The notes under the pieces are model-generated. The model was not told where the DNA came from and made no database searches. It worked only from the letters and a program-made list of their open reading frames with translations. From NCBI RefSeq assembly GCF_007743815.1, contig NZ_CP036265.1, forward strand, positions 1,914,323-1,978,322: DNA of 64,000 nucleotides, given 5' to 3'. The position numbers and the translations under genes are program-made. Of this stretch, positions 41,007 through 51,514 are shown piece after piece (the first letter of the stretch is position 1; every line of letters starts with the position of its first letter). The stretch is from Alienimonas californiensis. GTDB taxonomy: Bacteria > Planctomycetota > Planctomycetia > Planctomycetales > Planctomycetaceae.

Positions 41007-42941
41007 TTATATCGGTCCCCGCGTCGACCCGCGTCGGGGTCCGCGCTTTGATCGGCGGTCGTCCCGAATCACTTGGCGGGCCTGTCGGTAGAGCTTGGCT
41101 TCTTGGCGACGCACGGCGAGCTTGAGGTCCGCCGCCGTCCACCCGGCCCGGGCGGCGACCTGTTCCAGCAACCGGAGTTCCCGGCGGTCCAGCCGGCCGT
41201 CGATCAGCGCCGCCCGCACCAGGGCGTCCATCATCTGTTTGGCCTCGGCCGGGTCGTTCGGTAGGGCGAGCGCCGGCTCGGCGTCGCGGGCGCCTTCCAG
41301 CAGCCGCTCGGCCCGCTCCTCGGAGATCCCGTGATGCCGGGCGAAGGCGAGCAGGTCTTGGCGCTCCCGCTCGTGCAGGGAGCCGTCGGCCCACAGCATG
41401 CGCGCCATCGCCGTCAGCAGTTCGGCGTGGTTGCTCAGGCTCTCCGCGGCCAGCCGGGGCGGAGCGTCGTCGATCGAGGAGCGCAGCGCCTCGTGAACCA
41501 GCGGCTGGTAGGCGACCACGTCCTCCAGCACCCAGCCGTTCGAGCCGTCGTTCAGCGGGGCGCCGCAGAACGAACAGGCGTCGCGGCGGCTGGCGTCGAT
41601 CGGGGCGCCGCAGGTCTGGCAGTTGGCCGAGGAGAAGGCCCGATCCACCGCCGAGACCGTCCCCCGTTTGCGTTTGAGGATCATCTCGTCCGTGCGGATG
41701 CGCTGCGGACCGTGCAGCCGCGGGTCGCGGCGATCGCCGGAGGCCGGCGTCGCCGACCACCGCACCATCACCCGCAACCGCTCGAAGCCGTCGTCCGGCC
41801 CGGCCCCGCCGGCGGGCAGGCAGCGGACCAGTTCCACCACGCCCACCGCGGGGGTCTTCCAGAAGCGATTCTCGCCCTGCCGCCAACGGCGGGGGATCGC
41901 GTCGGCCCCGCGCTGCACGACCGGGGCGGCGAGGGCGAAGTCGTCGTGATACTCGGCCATCATCGCCCGCCAGAAGATGACGGAGGCCCGGTCCTCGATC
42001 TGCTGCACATTGAGGTGTGGGTCGGTCCGCCGCAGTTCGTCCCAGCCGGGCACGGCGGCGGCGGCGGCGGGGACGACCCATTCCTCGTCCTGCGTGATCT
42101 CCGCCAGCACCCAGTCGTACTGGCCGGAGTTCACGATCGACCCGCACTGCGGGCACTCCGCCCGGTCCACGATCGCCACCGGCCCGCCGCAGTTCGGGCA
42201 GCGGCCCTCCAGGATGGAACGGTCGGCGCTGGTTTTCACCCCGGGCCGGCGGGAGAAGGACCAGACCTCCGTGAAAGGCGTCCGCGTGCGGTCGCTCCTC
42301 CCGGAGACCCGCTTCCCGGTGGTCAGGCTCTCGTTGTAGGTGATCGCCGCGGCGGCGATGCGGACGTGGATCGTGTCGAAGTGCGGGGCGGATTCCACGG
42401 AGACGATCTTGGCGGACTCGACCGTCACGTCCTTCATGCGATTGCGGAGGCCCTCCGCTTTTTGCATCCCGATATAGAGTTCGAACCGCTCGTGCACGCC
42501 ATCGGAGAGGAACGCCCGGCAGGTGGAGAGGTTCTGTTCGCTCCAGGCGTACTGGGTGGTGAGGAACGCGTGGGAGACGCGATCGAGGAACAGCTCGACG
42601 GTGAAGCCGGGGTCGCGCTGCCGCACGGCCTGCAGGGCGTCGCTGCGGCGGTCCTGTTCCTGAACCTTCCTGCCCCGGCGGATCGTGCGACGGACGCGGG
42701 CGGTCTTTTCCTCCCGCTTGCCGTAGTAGAAGACGACCGCGACGACGATCCACAGCGGGATCATCACGTGCGGGTACAGGATCGTCAGCCGGACAAGGGC
42801 GACGATCGCCTCGCCGCCGCCGCCCGAGCCGCCGCCGCTTCCGCCGCCGCCGCTGTAACCGCCGCCGCCGCCTCCTCCCCCGCCGCCGTAACCGCCGCCG
42901 CCGCCGGCTTGGGCGATCAGGTGGGGGAACGGTGCGAACAT
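41007..42941 (-). CDS. Tim44-like / zinc-ribbon / TerB membrane protein
   Basis: A 644-residue protein of unusual build. A Gly-rich segment (about 13-43) precedes a membrane helix (about 48-72). A Tim44-like domain follows (about 105-240; FTVELFLDRVSHAFLTTQYA). Two zinc ribbons come next: CPNCGG...CPQCGS near 250-270 and CQTCGA...CSFCGA near 445-465. A TerB-like helical domain (about 490-620) ends the protein, with LLTAMARMLWADGSLHERER and ALIDGRLDRRELRLLEQV. A similar mix is known in bacterial Tim44-domain proteins, but the function is not established. A role at the membrane in stress or protein handling is inference. It stands alone on the minus strand. Confidence 0.8.
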   Translation of the reverse strand: MFAPFPHLIAQAGGGGGYGGGGGGGGGGYSGGGGSGGGSGGGGEAIVALVRLTILYPHVMIPLWIVVAVVFYYGKREEKTARVRRTIRRGRKVQEQDRRSDALQAVRQRDPGFTVELFLDRVSHAFLTTQYAWSEQNLSTCRAFLSDGVHERFELYIGMQKAEGLRNRMKDVTVESAKIVSVESAPHFDTIHVRIAAAAITYNESLTTGKRVSGRSDRTRTPFTEVWSFSRRPGVKTSADRSILEGRCPNCGGPVAIVDRAECPQCGSIVNSGQYDWVLAEITQDEEWVVPAAAAAVPGWDELRRTDPHLNVQQIEDRASVIFWRAMMAEYHDDFALAAPVVQRGADAIPRRWRQGENRFWKTPAVGVVELVRCLPAGGAGPDDGFERLRVMVRWSATPASGDRRDPRLHGPQRIRTDEMILKRKRGTVSAVDRAFSSANCQTCGAPIDASRRDACSFCGAPLNDGSNGWVLEDVVAYQPLVHEALRSSIDDAPPRLAAESLSNHAELLTAMARMLWADGSLHERERQDLLAFARHHGISEERAERLLEGARDAEPALALPNDPAEAKQMMDALVRAALIDGRLDRRELRLLEQVAARAGWTAADLKLAVRRQEAKLYRQARQVIRDDRRSKRGPRRGSTRGPI

Positions 42942-43013
42942 ACCGGGACCGGGGCGGGAGCGGCCCGGCAGTGTGGCGGCGGCGGAGCGGCGAAGAAAGC
43001 GGCCCCGGGGGCG

Positions 43014-45371
43014 TTAGCCCAGCTTCGCCCCCCGCAGCCGCAGGGCGTTGCCGATGACGCTCACGTCGCTGAAGGCCATCGCGGCGGCGGCGAGCATCGG
43101 CACAACGCTCAGCGGCACGCCGAACAGCGCCGTCAGCAGGCCCGCGGCGGCGGGGATCGCGCAGGCGTTGTAGACCAGGGCGAGGGCGAGATTCTGCTTG
43201 GCGTTGCGCATCACGGCCCGGCCCAGCCGTACCGCCCGGGCGATCGCCGCCACGTCCCCGCCGACCAGCGTCACGTCCGCCGCCCCGATCGCCACGTCGG
43301 CGCCGCCGCCGATCGCACAGCCCACGTCCGCGGCGGCCAGCGCCGGGGCGTCGTTCACCCCGTCGCCGACCATCATCACCTTGTGCTCCTGCCTTTGCAG
43401 CACAAGCACGGCGTCGTGCTTGTCCTTCGGGAGCATATCGGCCCGGATGTCGGCCAGTTCGATCCCCGCGGCCTTGCCAACCCACTCCGCGGCCCGCAAA
43501 CGATCTCCCGTCATCATCCGCACGCTCAAGCCCAGCACCCGCAGTGCGGCAACGGACTCTGCCGCATCAGGGCGAATCGGGTCGTTCACCTCAAACCAAT
43601 CCGCCGGCCCGAGCGGGCCGCCGGGCGTGGCGGCGACGGCGGCGTAAACGAAGGATAAAGACTCGTTCCGCGACTGTTCGGGGCCGTTCGGGTCATATTC
43701 AGACCACTGGATCGCGTCCGCTTTCTCTTGAATGAATCTTTCGGAGCCGATCAACACACGGCGTCCGTCCACGACGGCGGAGACGCCTCCTCCGGGGTGA
43801 TTCTCGAACGCTTCGACAGTCGGGGCGTACTGATTGAGGTCGGTCTCTTCTTCCAACTCCCGGATGAGCGCCATGGCGAGGGGGTGTTCGCTGCGCCGTT
43901 CGACAGCGGCGACGATCGCCGCTGTCTCACCCTGTAAATTGTTTCCAGAGCCGACCACCCGCGGCTTGCCCTCCGTCAGCGTGCCGGTCTTGTCCAGCAG
44001 GACCGTGTCCACTTCGCTGAGCGCCTGCAGCGCCGCGGCGTCGCGGACCAGCACGCCGGCCTTCGCCCCGCGGCCGACGCCCACCGTTACGCTCATCGGA
44101 ATCGCCAAGCCCAAGGCGCAGGGGCAGGCGATGATGAGGACCGACAGGGCGCTCACGGCTCCGACCGCCAAACGATCCGGCCGGTCGGAGAGCAGCGACC
44201 AGCCGGCGAACGACAGCACGGCGGCCAGCACCACGGCCGGCACGAACCAGGCGGCGACGCGGTCGGCGAGGTCCTGCACCGGCGCCCGGCTGCGGCGAGC
44301 CTCGGCGACCAGCGTGACGATCCGGGCCAGCACGGTGTCCGCCCCGACGCGCTCCGCCGTCATCGTGAACGACCCGCTGCCGTTCACCGTGCCGCCGGTG
44401 ACGGCGTCGCCGGGCTCCTTGCGAACCGGGGCCGGCTCGCCGGTCAGCATGGATTCGTCCACATGGGAACCGCCCTCGGCCACCGTGCCGTCCACCGGCA
44501 CCGCGGCGCCGGAGACCACCCGCAACAGGTCGCCGGGATGCACTTCGGACAGCGGCACCTCTTCCTCACGCCCGTCTTCGCCGACCCGGCGGGCGGTGGC
44601 GGGGGCGAGGTTCATCAAATCGCGGATCGCGTCGCCGGTGCGGCGGCGGGCCCGGCGTTCGAGCACCTGACCGAGCAACACCAGCGCGACGATCGTCACC
44701 GCCGCCTCAAAATAGACCGGCGGCAGCACGCTCCCGTCGTGGCCGCTCTCGCCGAACGCCTCCGGGATGGCGCCCGGCACGGCGGTGGCGATCACGCTGT
44801 AAATCGTCGCCGCGGCGACGCCCAGCCCGATCAGGGTGAACATGTTCGGCCGCATCGGCCAGAGGCTTTTCACCCCCCGTTCGAGGATCGACCAGCCCGC
44901 CCACAGCACGACCGGCAGGGCGAGGGCCAGTTGCAGCCAGCGGTTGGCCGTGGGCGAAATCCAGTCGTCGATCGGCAGGCCGACCATGTGACCCATCGCC
45001 AGGATCATCACCGGGACGGCCAGCGCCGTGGCGATCCAGAACCGCCGCGTGACCGCGGCGAGTTCGCCGGCGCTTTCGTCGCCGTGGCCGTGCCCGTCGC
45101 CGGGGCCGTGGGGAACGGACTCCTCGATCAGTTCGAGGTCCATGCCGCACTTCGGGCAGTCGCCGGGCTCGCTCCGCTCCACCTCCGGGTGCATCGGGCA
45201 GGTCCACACCCGTCCCGACGTCACCCGCCCCGGAGGCGCGCCGGCCAGGCCGGCGGCGGGGTTCTCCGGCACGCCGTCGTCCGCCCCGCAGCAGGACCCG
45301 CAGGCCTTCTTCGGCGGCTTGGCAGCAGGCTGAGCGGCGGGCGGGGCGTCGACGACGGGCAGGCTGGACAC
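43014..45371 (-). CDS. Copper-translocating P-type ATPase (P1B)
   Basis: A 785-residue heavy-metal ATPase. The N-terminus has CGSCCG and then a metal-binding module CPMHPEV...GDCPKCGM instead of the usual GMxCxxC ferredoxin fold. Eight membrane helices carry the CPC metal site in [13 protein letters not shown]. Catalytic motifs are TGEPAPV, phosphorylation site DKTGTLTEG, the HP pair in [12 protein letters not shown] and [10 protein letters not shown]. The end helix [16 protein letters not shown] fits the copper/silver P1B-1 group (usually MxxSS). It exports Cu+ or Ag+ from the cytoplasm. No copper regulator or chaperone is adjacent. Confidence 0.93.
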   Translation of the reverse strand: MSSLPVVDAPPAAQPAAKPPKKACGSCCGADDGVPENPAAGLAGAPPGRVTSGRVWTCPMHPEVERSEPGDCPKCGMDLELIEESVPHGPGDGHGHGDESAGELAAVTRRFWIATALAVPVMILAMGHMVGLPIDDWISPTANRWLQLALALPVVLWAGWSILERGVKSLWPMRPNMFTLIGLGVAAATIYSVIATAVPGAIPEAFGESGHDGSVLPPVYFEAAVTIVALVLLGQVLERRARRRTGDAIRDLMNLAPATARRVGEDGREEEVPLSEVHPGDLLRVVSGAAVPVDGTVAEGGSHVDESMLTGEPAPVRKEPGDAVTGGTVNGSGSFTMTAERVGADTVLARIVTLVAEARRSRAPVQDLADRVAAWFVPAVVLAAVLSFAGWSLLSDRPDRLAVGAVSALSVLIIACPCALGLAIPMSVTVGVGRGAKAGVLVRDAAALQALSEVDTVLLDKTGTLTEGKPRVVGSGNNLQGETAAIVAAVERRSEHPLAMALIRELEEETDLNQYAPTVEAFENHPGGGVSAVVDGRRVLIGSERFIQEKADAIQWSEYDPNGPEQSRNESLSFVYAAVAATPGGPLGPADWFEVNDPIRPDAAESVAALRVLGLSVRMMTGDRLRAAEWVGKAAGIELADIRADMLPKDKHDAVLVLQRQEHKVMMVGDGVNDAPALAAADVGCAIGGGADVAIGAADVTLVGGDVAAIARAVRLGRAVMRNAKQNLALALVYNACAIPAAAGLLTALFGVPLSVVPMLAAAAMAFSDVSVIGNALRLRGAKLG

Positions 45372-45489
45372 GGGGCGCTCCGATATGAAACGAGATGTGC
45401 CGTCATCCTAGATCGAGCGCGGGCCGCGGGAATCGGGGCATTCCCCCGGGGGGTATCCGAGCCAAGACGGAACGCTGCGGAACAAGCCC

Positions 45490-46269
45490 TCAGCGGGCGG
45501 TCCAGCCGCCGTCGACGGTCAGCAGGCTGCCGGTCATGTAACTGGACGCGGGGCTGGCCAGAAAGATGGCGGCCCCCTGGATCTCGTGCAGTTCGCCCCA
45601 GCGGCCCAGGGCGGTGGCGCCGACGATGAACGTCTTCGCCTCCTCAGTGTCGGCGATCGGGGCGTTCATTGGGGTGAGGAACGGCCCGGGGCAGATCGCG
45701 TTCACCGTGATCCCCGTCCTCGCCAACTCCAGGCCCAGCGTGCGGGTCAGCTGGACGACCGCCCCCTTGCTGCTGGCGTAGGGCGTGCGGTCGGCCAGCC
45801 CGACGACGCCCAATGTGCTGGCCAGATTGACGATCCGCCCGTACCCGCCGCGTTTCATCGCGGGGATCGCGTACTTGGAGCACAGCCACAGGCCGTCCAC
45901 GTTGAGCCGCTGCACCGAACGGAACTGCTCCAGGCTCAGTTCCCCGATCGGTCCGCGGACGTTGATCCCGGCGTTGTTGACGAGGATATCGAGCCGGCCG
46001 AACTCCGTTTCGCAGCGGTCGATCATCCCGATCACGGCGGATTCGTCGGTGACGTCGGCGGCCAGCCCGAGCGCCCGCACGCCGTATTCGTCGGCGATGC
46101 GGTCCGCGGCGGCGGTCGCTTCGCCCTCAGTTCGGCTGACGAGGCAGAGGTCCGCCCCCGCCGAGGCCAGCCCCGCCGCCATCGCTTCGCCCAAGCCCTT
46201 CGACCCGCCGGTGACGAGGGCCACGCGGTCGGTCAGGGCGAACTGGGCGAGTCCCGGCCAACGAGCCAT
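45490..46269 (-). CDS. SDR-family oxidoreductase (gluconate 5-dehydrogenase-like)
   Basis: A 259-residue short-chain dehydrogenase with all standard motifs: [12 protein letters not shown] near 20, [13 protein letters not shown], the catalytic Ser in [16 protein letters not shown] (Tyr and Lys) and [11 protein letters not shown]. It most resembles gluconate 5-dehydrogenase-type enzymes that act on sugar acids, but this is only a family-level guess. The ATG at 46269 is chosen because the upstream frame has no support. A hairpin element precedes it. Confidence 0.9.
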   Translation of the reverse strand: MARWPGLAQFALTDRVALVTGGSKGLGEAMAAGLASAGADLCLVSRTEGEATAAADRIADEYGVRALGLAADVTDESAVIGMIDRCETEFGRLDILVNNAGINVRGPIGELSLEQFRSVQRLNVDGLWLCSKYAIPAMKRGGYGRIVNLASTLGVVGLADRTPYASSKGAVVQLTRTLGLELARTGITVNAICPGPFLTPMNAPIADTEEAKTFIVGATALGRWGELHEIQGAAIFLASPASSYMTGSLLTVDGGWTAR

Positions 46270-46318
46270 GGGCGGACCTGTGCGAACGGGGGAGCGATGA
46301 TCGAGGAGCGGCAGCCGG

Positions 46319-46366
46319 CGTGAGACGCGCGGCCGGAGCTTGCGCTCCGGGCTCACGCTCAGCGTG
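46319..46366. repeat. Hairpin element between SDR and DnaJ genes
   Basis: cgtgag and ctcacg arms (46319-46324, 46352-46357) enclose the 7-bp stem ccggagc/gctccgg with a 4-base loop. It resembles the end arms of the repeat at 32195-32277. It may terminate the DnaJ-class transcript. Confidence 0.55.
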
Positions 46367-46388
46367 CAATGCCGCTCTTCGAACGATC

Positions 46389-47384
46389 CTATCCGCCGAC
46401 GGGCTGCCGCACGTCGGCGTCCAGCGTCTTCAATTCCTCATACAACGCCCGCTGGCGGTCGGAGAGGGTTTTGGGGACGACGATCTTCGTCTGCACGATC
46501 TGGTCGCCGTCGACGTTCGTCTTGGGATTGGGGACGCCCTTGCCGCGGAGCCGCAGCTTGGCGCCGCTGCCGGTGCCGGGGGGGATCGTCATGGTGACGG
46601 TCTCCCCGGAGAGGGTCGGCACGTCCACCCTGGCGCCGAGGGCGGCCTCGGCGGGGGTGAGGGGGAGGTCCATGACGAGGTTCGCCCCGTCGCGGCGGAA
46701 CACGGGGTGGGCGGCGGTTTTGACGGTCAGCAGCAGATCGCCCGCCCCGGCGCCGCCGGGCTCCCCCTTGCCGACCAGACGCATCGTGCCGCCGTCGGCG
46801 ATGCCGGCGGGGATCTTAACGGTCAGCGATTCCCGCTTGCCGCCGCGGTCGAGGTTCAGCTCGTACTCCCCGCCGCGGGCGGCGACGATGAAGGGCACGG
46901 TCACGGTCGTGCGGACGTCGGCCCCCTTGCGGGAGCGGGTTCGTCCGCCGTGGGCGCCGGCGCCGCCGAAGGGGCTCCCCCCGCCCCGCGGTCCCCGCCC
47001 CGCCCCGCCGAGGCCGCCCAGCAGATCGTTCAGGTCGAACCCGCCCTCGCCGAACAGGTCGCCCACGTCGACCTGCTGACCCCCGCCGAAGCCGCCCCCG
47101 CCGAACGGGCTCCCGCCGCCCCCGCCGAAGGGGCTGCCGCCGCCGGGCCGGCCGCCGCCGAACTGCTTGTAGTTGGAGCCGAAGCGGTCGTACTGGGCGC
47201 GTTTGTCGGCGTCGGAGAGCACGCCGTAGGCCTCGCCGACGGCCTTGAACGTCTCGGCGGCCTTGGGGTCGTCGGGGTTGCGGTCCGGGTGGTTTTCGCG
47301 GGCCAGCTTGCGGTACGCCTTGCGGATCTCCGCGGCGTCCGCGGTCCGGGAGACGCCGAGGGTTTTGTAGTAGTCGTCCGCCAT
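46389..47384 (-). CDS. DnaJ-class chaperone (CbpA-like)
   Basis: A 331-residue J-domain protein. The J domain occupies residues 1-70 ([13 protein letters not shown] in [25 protein letters not shown]). A Gly/Phe-rich linker (about 73-145) follows, with GGSPFGGGG units. The C-terminal substrate-binding halves come next ([20 protein letters not shown] and later [20 protein letters not shown]). The Cys-rich zinc finger is absent, so it is of the CbpA/DnaJ type II class. It stimulates DnaK. It is divergent from the exported protein gene at 47574. Confidence 0.92.
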   Translation of the reverse strand: MADDYYKTLGVSRTADAAEIRKAYRKLARENHPDRNPDDPKAAETFKAVGEAYGVLSDADKRAQYDRFGSNYKQFGGGRPGGGSPFGGGGGSPFGGGGFGGGQQVDVGDLFGEGGFDLNDLLGGLGGAGRGPRGGGSPFGGAGAHGGRTRSRKGADVRTTVTVPFIVAARGGEYELNLDRGGKRESLTVKIPAGIADGGTMRLVGKGEPGGAGAGDLLLTVKTAAHPVFRRDGANLVMDLPLTPAEAALGARVDVPTLSGETVTMTIPPGTGSGAKLRLRGKGVPNPKTNVDGDQIVQTKIVVPKTLSDRQRALYEELKTLDADVRQPVGG

Positions 47385-47573
47385 CGCCGAGATTGGGCCC
47401 GCCGGACGGCGGGGGTCGTGGGGAAAGAGGTCGGGAGAGGTTCGGGGGCGGGCATCATACGGATCGACGCGGCGTCCGCCCCCCGGCTCGCCCCGACCCT
47501 TTCCGACGGGCGCCGATTGCGGTCCGCGACGTTGCCGTGACGACCGCGTCCCCGTCCCGCCCCGCCCGCACCG

Positions 47574-49136
47574 ATGCTCGCCTCGCCCCTCGCCGCCGTC
47601 TTCGCCGGGCTGCTCCTCGCCGCCGACCCACCGCCGGAGCCGGACCCGCCGGCGGTCGTTCTTCAAGAACCCCAGGAAGCCCCGGCGGACCGGCCGGAGA
47701 GTCCGGAGGTGCGGAAGCTGACCGTCTCCCCCGCCCCGCTGCCGGACCCGCCGCTGCGGTACCGGCTGACGATGCCGGAGGAGGACCGACGGCCCGGCAG
47801 CGCCGTGACGTACTGGTATCGGGCCGAGTTGGTCCTGACCCAGGCCGAAACGAACCGCGTACGCGATGCGGAGGGCGAACCGGTCCGCTCCCTTCAGGAG
47901 ATCGCCGGCGAACTGTTACTGAGCGACTCCTCGGACCAACTGACGCCGGAGCGGATCGGCCGGGCATTCGGCACAGTCTCTTGGGAGGAAATGCAGGTTT
48001 TTGAACAGATGGAGGCGGCCGCCCGTCGGGGGCCGGCGGACTGGGGGTTCGGTCTGGACGGGATCGACGGGCGGGAGTCTGTCTCGTTCCTGCTGCCGGA
48101 GATTCAGGAGGTCCGCGGCCTGGCCCGGCTGATCGCGTTGCGGGGTCGGGCACGGGTCGGGCGGGGCGACCTCGACAAGGCGCTGGCGGACGCACGGGTC
48201 GCGCTGCGGCTCTCCGAGGACGCCGGCCGGGCGCCGTTCCTGATCGCCGATCTGGTGGGACTCGCGGTCGGCACAATCACGCGAGATCACCTCATCGAGG
48301 CGATCGTCGCGGCGCCGGACTCGCCGAATCTATACAACGCCCTCGCCGAACTGCCCGACCCCGCCGCGGGGCTGGCGGACAGTTGGGATTTCGAACTGTC
48401 GCTCCCCCACCGCTTCGCGCCGTGGCTGAAGGACGCCGAGACGCGGGACTGGTCTGCGGAGCGATGGCGGACGGCGTGGGTGGAGTTGTATCGGGACATT
48501 TACGAATTGGACGGCCGCGGCGAGACGGACCCTGAAGACGCGGCCGCGGCGGTCGCCCGGCTGCTCGCCGACCGGGCCCCCGCCGAACGGGCGGCACTGA
48601 TCGAAACCGGCATGAACCGCGGTGCCGTCGAAGCGATGCCGGCGGGGCAGGTCCTCGCCGTCGCCGAGGGGCGGACGTGGCGACGGGTCGCCGACGCCGC
48701 CCGCGTCGCCCTCGCGCTCCCGCCGCGGGACGCGTACGCCGCATTGGCGAACGTCGAAGCCATGATCTTCGCCGCGGGCGGGGTCGAGGAGGCGCCGGAC
48801 CGCGGCGGGGAGTTCGATCTCCGCGGTCGCGAGACGGGCTTGGCGTCGGTGACCAATTTGCCGGCGATCCGGCGAGCGTATCAGGTCGTCCTGCGGGCGA
48901 AGACGGACCTCGCCGCGCTGCGGACGATCGAGGCGCTACGGGCCCACGCCGCGACGGCCGGGGCCTTTCCGCAAAGCCTGAGCGAGGTTGATGCGGTTCC
49001 GGTTCCGGACAACCCCCTCACCGGCGAGGCGTTCGGCTACCAGTTGGAGGGGGAAACGGCGGTGTTGAACGTCGTCCGGCACCCGACCCTCACGTCGGTC
49101 AACCGGATCTACCGGCTCACGCTGAGGGACGAATAG
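47574..49136 (+). CDS. Exported hypothetical protein
   Basis: A 520-residue protein with a signal peptide (MLASPLAAVFAGLLLAADPP) and a Pro-rich linker. The rest is mostly helical; ARVGRGDLDKALADARVALR resembles a TPR-like hairpin. A C-terminal block (GAFPQSLSEVDAVPVPDNPL) resembles the end of type II secretion pseudopilin-like planctomycete proteins, where D-P-x-T-G-x-x-F-x-Y is common. I do not recognise a named family. It probably sits in the periplasm. Divergent from the DnaJ gene. Confidence 0.7.
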   Translation: MLASPLAAVFAGLLLAADPPPEPDPPAVVLQEPQEAPADRPESPEVRKLTVSPAPLPDPPLRYRLTMPEEDRRPGSAVTYWYRAELVLTQAETNRVRDAEGEPVRSLQEIAGELLLSDSSDQLTPERIGRAFGTVSWEEMQVFEQMEAAARRGPADWGFGLDGIDGRESVSFLLPEIQEVRGLARLIALRGRARVGRGDLDKALADARVALRLSEDAGRAPFLIADLVGLAVGTITRDHLIEAIVAAPDSPNLYNALAELPDPAAGLADSWDFELSLPHRFAPWLKDAETRDWSAERWRTAWVELYRDIYELDGRGETDPEDAAAAVARLLADRAPAERAALIETGMNRGAVEAMPAGQVLAVAEGRTWRRVADAARVALALPPRDAYAALANVEAMIFAAGGVEEAPDRGGEFDLRGRETGLASVTNLPAIRRAYQVVLRAKTDLAALRTIEALRAHAATAGAFPQSLSEVDAVPVPDNPLTGEAFGYQLEGETAVLNVVRHPTLTSVNRIYRLTLRDE

Positions 49137-49151
49137 CGGCCGCCGGAGTCT

Positions 49152-49496
49152 TCAAACCGCCGTTAATTCATGCACCCGCAGTTCCGCGAAGCAGTCCATC
49201 AGCGTCTTCGGGATCGGCGGGTTCGAGCCGGGGGCCGGGGGGCCGAACAGCGTCGCCAAATGCTTCAGGTGCGCGATCAGCGCCCCGCGGTCGGCCCAGA
49301 CCTCCCAGAGAATGAAATGAGCCGGGTCGTCGTCCGCGACGTGATACCGATAGAACAGGCAGCCCGGCTCCGTCTTGGACGAGGTCGTCATCGCCTCGAT
49401 ATGGCCGCGGAACTCCTCCCGCTTGTCCGGTTTAATGTGCACCTCGAAGTGCAGCACGACCTGATCGGCGGCGGAGGCGGGGGGGACGTCGGGCAT
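49152..49496 (-). CDS. Putative quinol monooxygenase (ABM domain)
   Basis: A 114-residue ferredoxin-fold protein of the antibiotic biosynthesis monooxygenase family (YgiN-like). VLHFEVHIKPDKREEFRGHI is the first beta-alpha unit; EPGCLFYRYHVADDDPAHFI and LWEVWADRGALIAHLKH are the family core. Relatives oxidise quinols or are small dimeric oxygenases without cofactor. It is convergent with the exported protein gene (15 bases apart). The regulator gene lies upstream on the same strand. Confidence 0.85.
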   Translation of the reverse strand: MPDVPPASAADQVVLHFEVHIKPDKREEFRGHIEAMTTSSKTEPGCLFYRYHVADDDPAHFILWEVWADRGALIAHLKHLATLFGPPAPGSNPPIPKTLMDCFAELRVHELTAV

Positions 49497-49521
49497 CTCG
49501 AATCCGAAGCGGTTTGAAGCG

Positions 49522-51342
49522 TCAGGCGACGGCGGTTTCCAGTTCGCTCATCAACTGGTCCGGCCGGAAGGGTTTATAGAGCACGCCGTGCAGGCCCTCG
49601 CGGCGGGCGCGGACGATGCTGTGGCCCGGGTCGTAGCCGAAGCCGGTCATAAAGATGACCGGCAGCCCGGGAGCGTGCTCGCGGAGGGCGCGGAAACAAT
49701 CGTAGCCGCCGGCGGGCACCTCCGCGGGCAGCGCGTCCTCGGCGGGGGGGCCGTCGGCGGCCCTATCGGCGGCCTGTGCGGCGTCGGCGGCCTTGTCGGC
49801 GACCTGTGCGGGCGGGGCCGGTTCGTCGCCGTCGTCCTCGTTGCCGGGGGGCAGGCGGACGTCCACCAGGGCGGCGTCGTAGGGGAAGCTGCGGGCCATC
49901 ATCAGCGCCTCGCCGACGTTGTGGGCGGTCTCCACCTCGCAGCCGGCCCGGCCCAGCAGGGCGTGGGCGGCGCTGCGGACGCGGGCGTCTGCGTCCGCCA
50001 CCAGCACCCGGGCTCCCTTGAGCGTCGGCCGCACCGGGCCGTCCGGCAGCGGGGAGCGGGTCGGCTCGGGCCGCAACTCCTCGCCCACCCGGTGGATCAG
50101 CGATTTAATCTCCCGGCTGCGGGTCAGCACGCGTTTGAGCCGGTCGGACATCTCCCGTCCGTGGCCGATATATTTCTCCAGCAGCCAGGCGGAGTCCCGG
50201 AGGATTTCGTCCAGCGGACCGGCGACCTCCCGCAGCGTGCGCTCCGTGCTCTCCCGGGCGGTGCTGTATTTTTCCGCGACCAATAACTCCAGCGTGTGCA
50301 GCGCCGCGGCGATCTCCCGGGCGAACAATTCGGCGAAGCGGACGTCGTCCTCCGTGAACGCGGCCGGCTCGCGGCTTTCGACGTTGAACGTGCCCAGGAT
50401 CTGTTCGCCCAGCACCAGCGGGACCGTCAACGCGCTGCGGGCGCCTGGGGCGCCGGGCAGATAGTGCGGGTCGCAGGCGGTGTCCTGGCAGAGGTACGGC
50501 TTGCCGGTGGCGGCGACCAGCCCGGTGGCGCCGTTGAACTCCGGGGCGGCCCGCAGCGGCAACTCGGCGACGCCCTCCCCCATGCCGGAACTGAGCAGCG
50601 ACCGCAGCTCCCCGGTCAGGTCGTCCAGCAGGCGGATTTCGACGGTGTCGAACTCCATCAGATCGCGGGTGAACTGCAACACCTTGCCGCGGAGCAGTTC
50701 GACGCGGTCCTCGGCGGTCATGTCGGGCAGTTCCTCCGGCATGAGGTCGCCCAGTTCCTCGCCGGCCCGGCGGATGGCGTCCAGCTTCTGCCGTTGGCGC
50801 ACTTCCGAGGTGACGTCCCGCACCAGCACGACCGCCTGTCCCGCGGCCGGACAGCCGTCCGCGTTCACGGCGACGGCGTCGGCGGTCGCCCCGTTCGCCC
50901 CGCCGACCGCGGCCCGGGCGGTCAGCGGGGTCGCGGTGAGGGCGAGGAAGCGATCGTTGACCTCCAGCACGTTCTCCGCCGATTCGCCCACCCCGCAGGG
51001 ACGCGCACGGCCGGCCAGCACGCCGGCGATCGGGCAGCCGCCGGAGCGGAGCAGGTCCGCTTCACGATGCGTCGCCCCGCACAGATCGTAAAAGTCCCGG
51101 CCGAGGGGGGCGAAGTCGGCGGCGTCGAGGTTCAGCACCTCGGCCAGGCGGCCGTTTTCCCACACCACCGCACAGTTCGAGTCCACCACCGCCACCGCCT
51201 GCGGCAGCCGGGCGAGAATCGCGGCGGGGTCGATCGCGGCGGGAACGGCGTCGGCGGCGCCGGGGGGGGGTGAGCCGACGCCGGCAGGATCGAGATCGGC
51301 GGAGACGGGCACCGGGGCTCCGGGGGGACAAGCAGAAGTCAT
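49522..51342 (-). CDS. PAS-GAF-receiver signalling protein
   Basis: A 606-residue cytoplasmic regulator. A PAS domain (about 40-180) begins at ILARLPQAVAVVDSNCAVVW. A GAF domain (about 210-370) has the segment ARSALTVPLVLGEQILGTFN. A helical linker (about 375-445) resembles a DHp but has no HATPase after it. A C-terminal receiver domain begins near 460 (VLVADADARVRSAAHALLGR) with the phospho-acceptor Asp in DAALVDVRLPP, Thr in IFMTGFG and Lys in LYKPF. An Ala/Asp-rich insert of about 40 residues splits the receiver between the Asp and the Thr. Without a kinase domain it probably relays or reads signals. The ATG at 51342 is chosen. Confidence 0.8.
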   Translation of the reverse strand: MTSACPPGAPVPVSADLDPAGVGSPPPGAADAVPAAIDPAAILARLPQAVAVVDSNCAVVWENGRLAEVLNLDAADFAPLGRDFYDLCGATHREADLLRSGGCPIAGVLAGRARPCGVGESAENVLEVNDRFLALTATPLTARAAVGGANGATADAVAVNADGCPAAGQAVVLVRDVTSEVRQRQKLDAIRRAGEELGDLMPEELPDMTAEDRVELLRGKVLQFTRDLMEFDTVEIRLLDDLTGELRSLLSSGMGEGVAELPLRAAPEFNGATGLVAATGKPYLCQDTACDPHYLPGAPGARSALTVPLVLGEQILGTFNVESREPAAFTEDDVRFAELFAREIAAALHTLELLVAEKYSTARESTERTLREVAGPLDEILRDSAWLLEKYIGHGREMSDRLKRVLTRSREIKSLIHRVGEELRPEPTRSPLPDGPVRPTLKGARVLVADADARVRSAAHALLGRAGCEVETAHNVGEALMMARSFPYDAALVDVRLPPGNEDDGDEPAPPAQVADKAADAAQAADRAADGPPAEDALPAEVPAGGYDCFRALREHAPGLPVIFMTGFGYDPGHSIVRARREGLHGVLYKPFRPDQLMSELETAVA

Positions 51343-51514
51343 TCTACGATACGTCTCCCCGCGGACCAAACGATGACCTCTGCGAGTGCCGCGGCGACCG
51401 GCCGGGCCGCGACGCCGGATCGCCCGGTCGAACGGAAAACGCGGGCCGGCCGACGGAAAACGCGGGCGGGCGGGCCAACGGCCCGGGCGGGCGCCGCGTA
51501 GGAACGGCGCCGCG

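Noticed and set aside
40900-43485. A very long minus-strand frame overlapping the Tim44-like and ATPase genes
   Set aside because: Arg/Pro/Gly-rich shadow of the true frames, which carry clear domains.
45490-46269. A fatty-acid cluster made of the two SDRs and the thioesterase
   Set aside because: They are far apart, on different strands, and no ketosynthase or acyl carrier protein is present.
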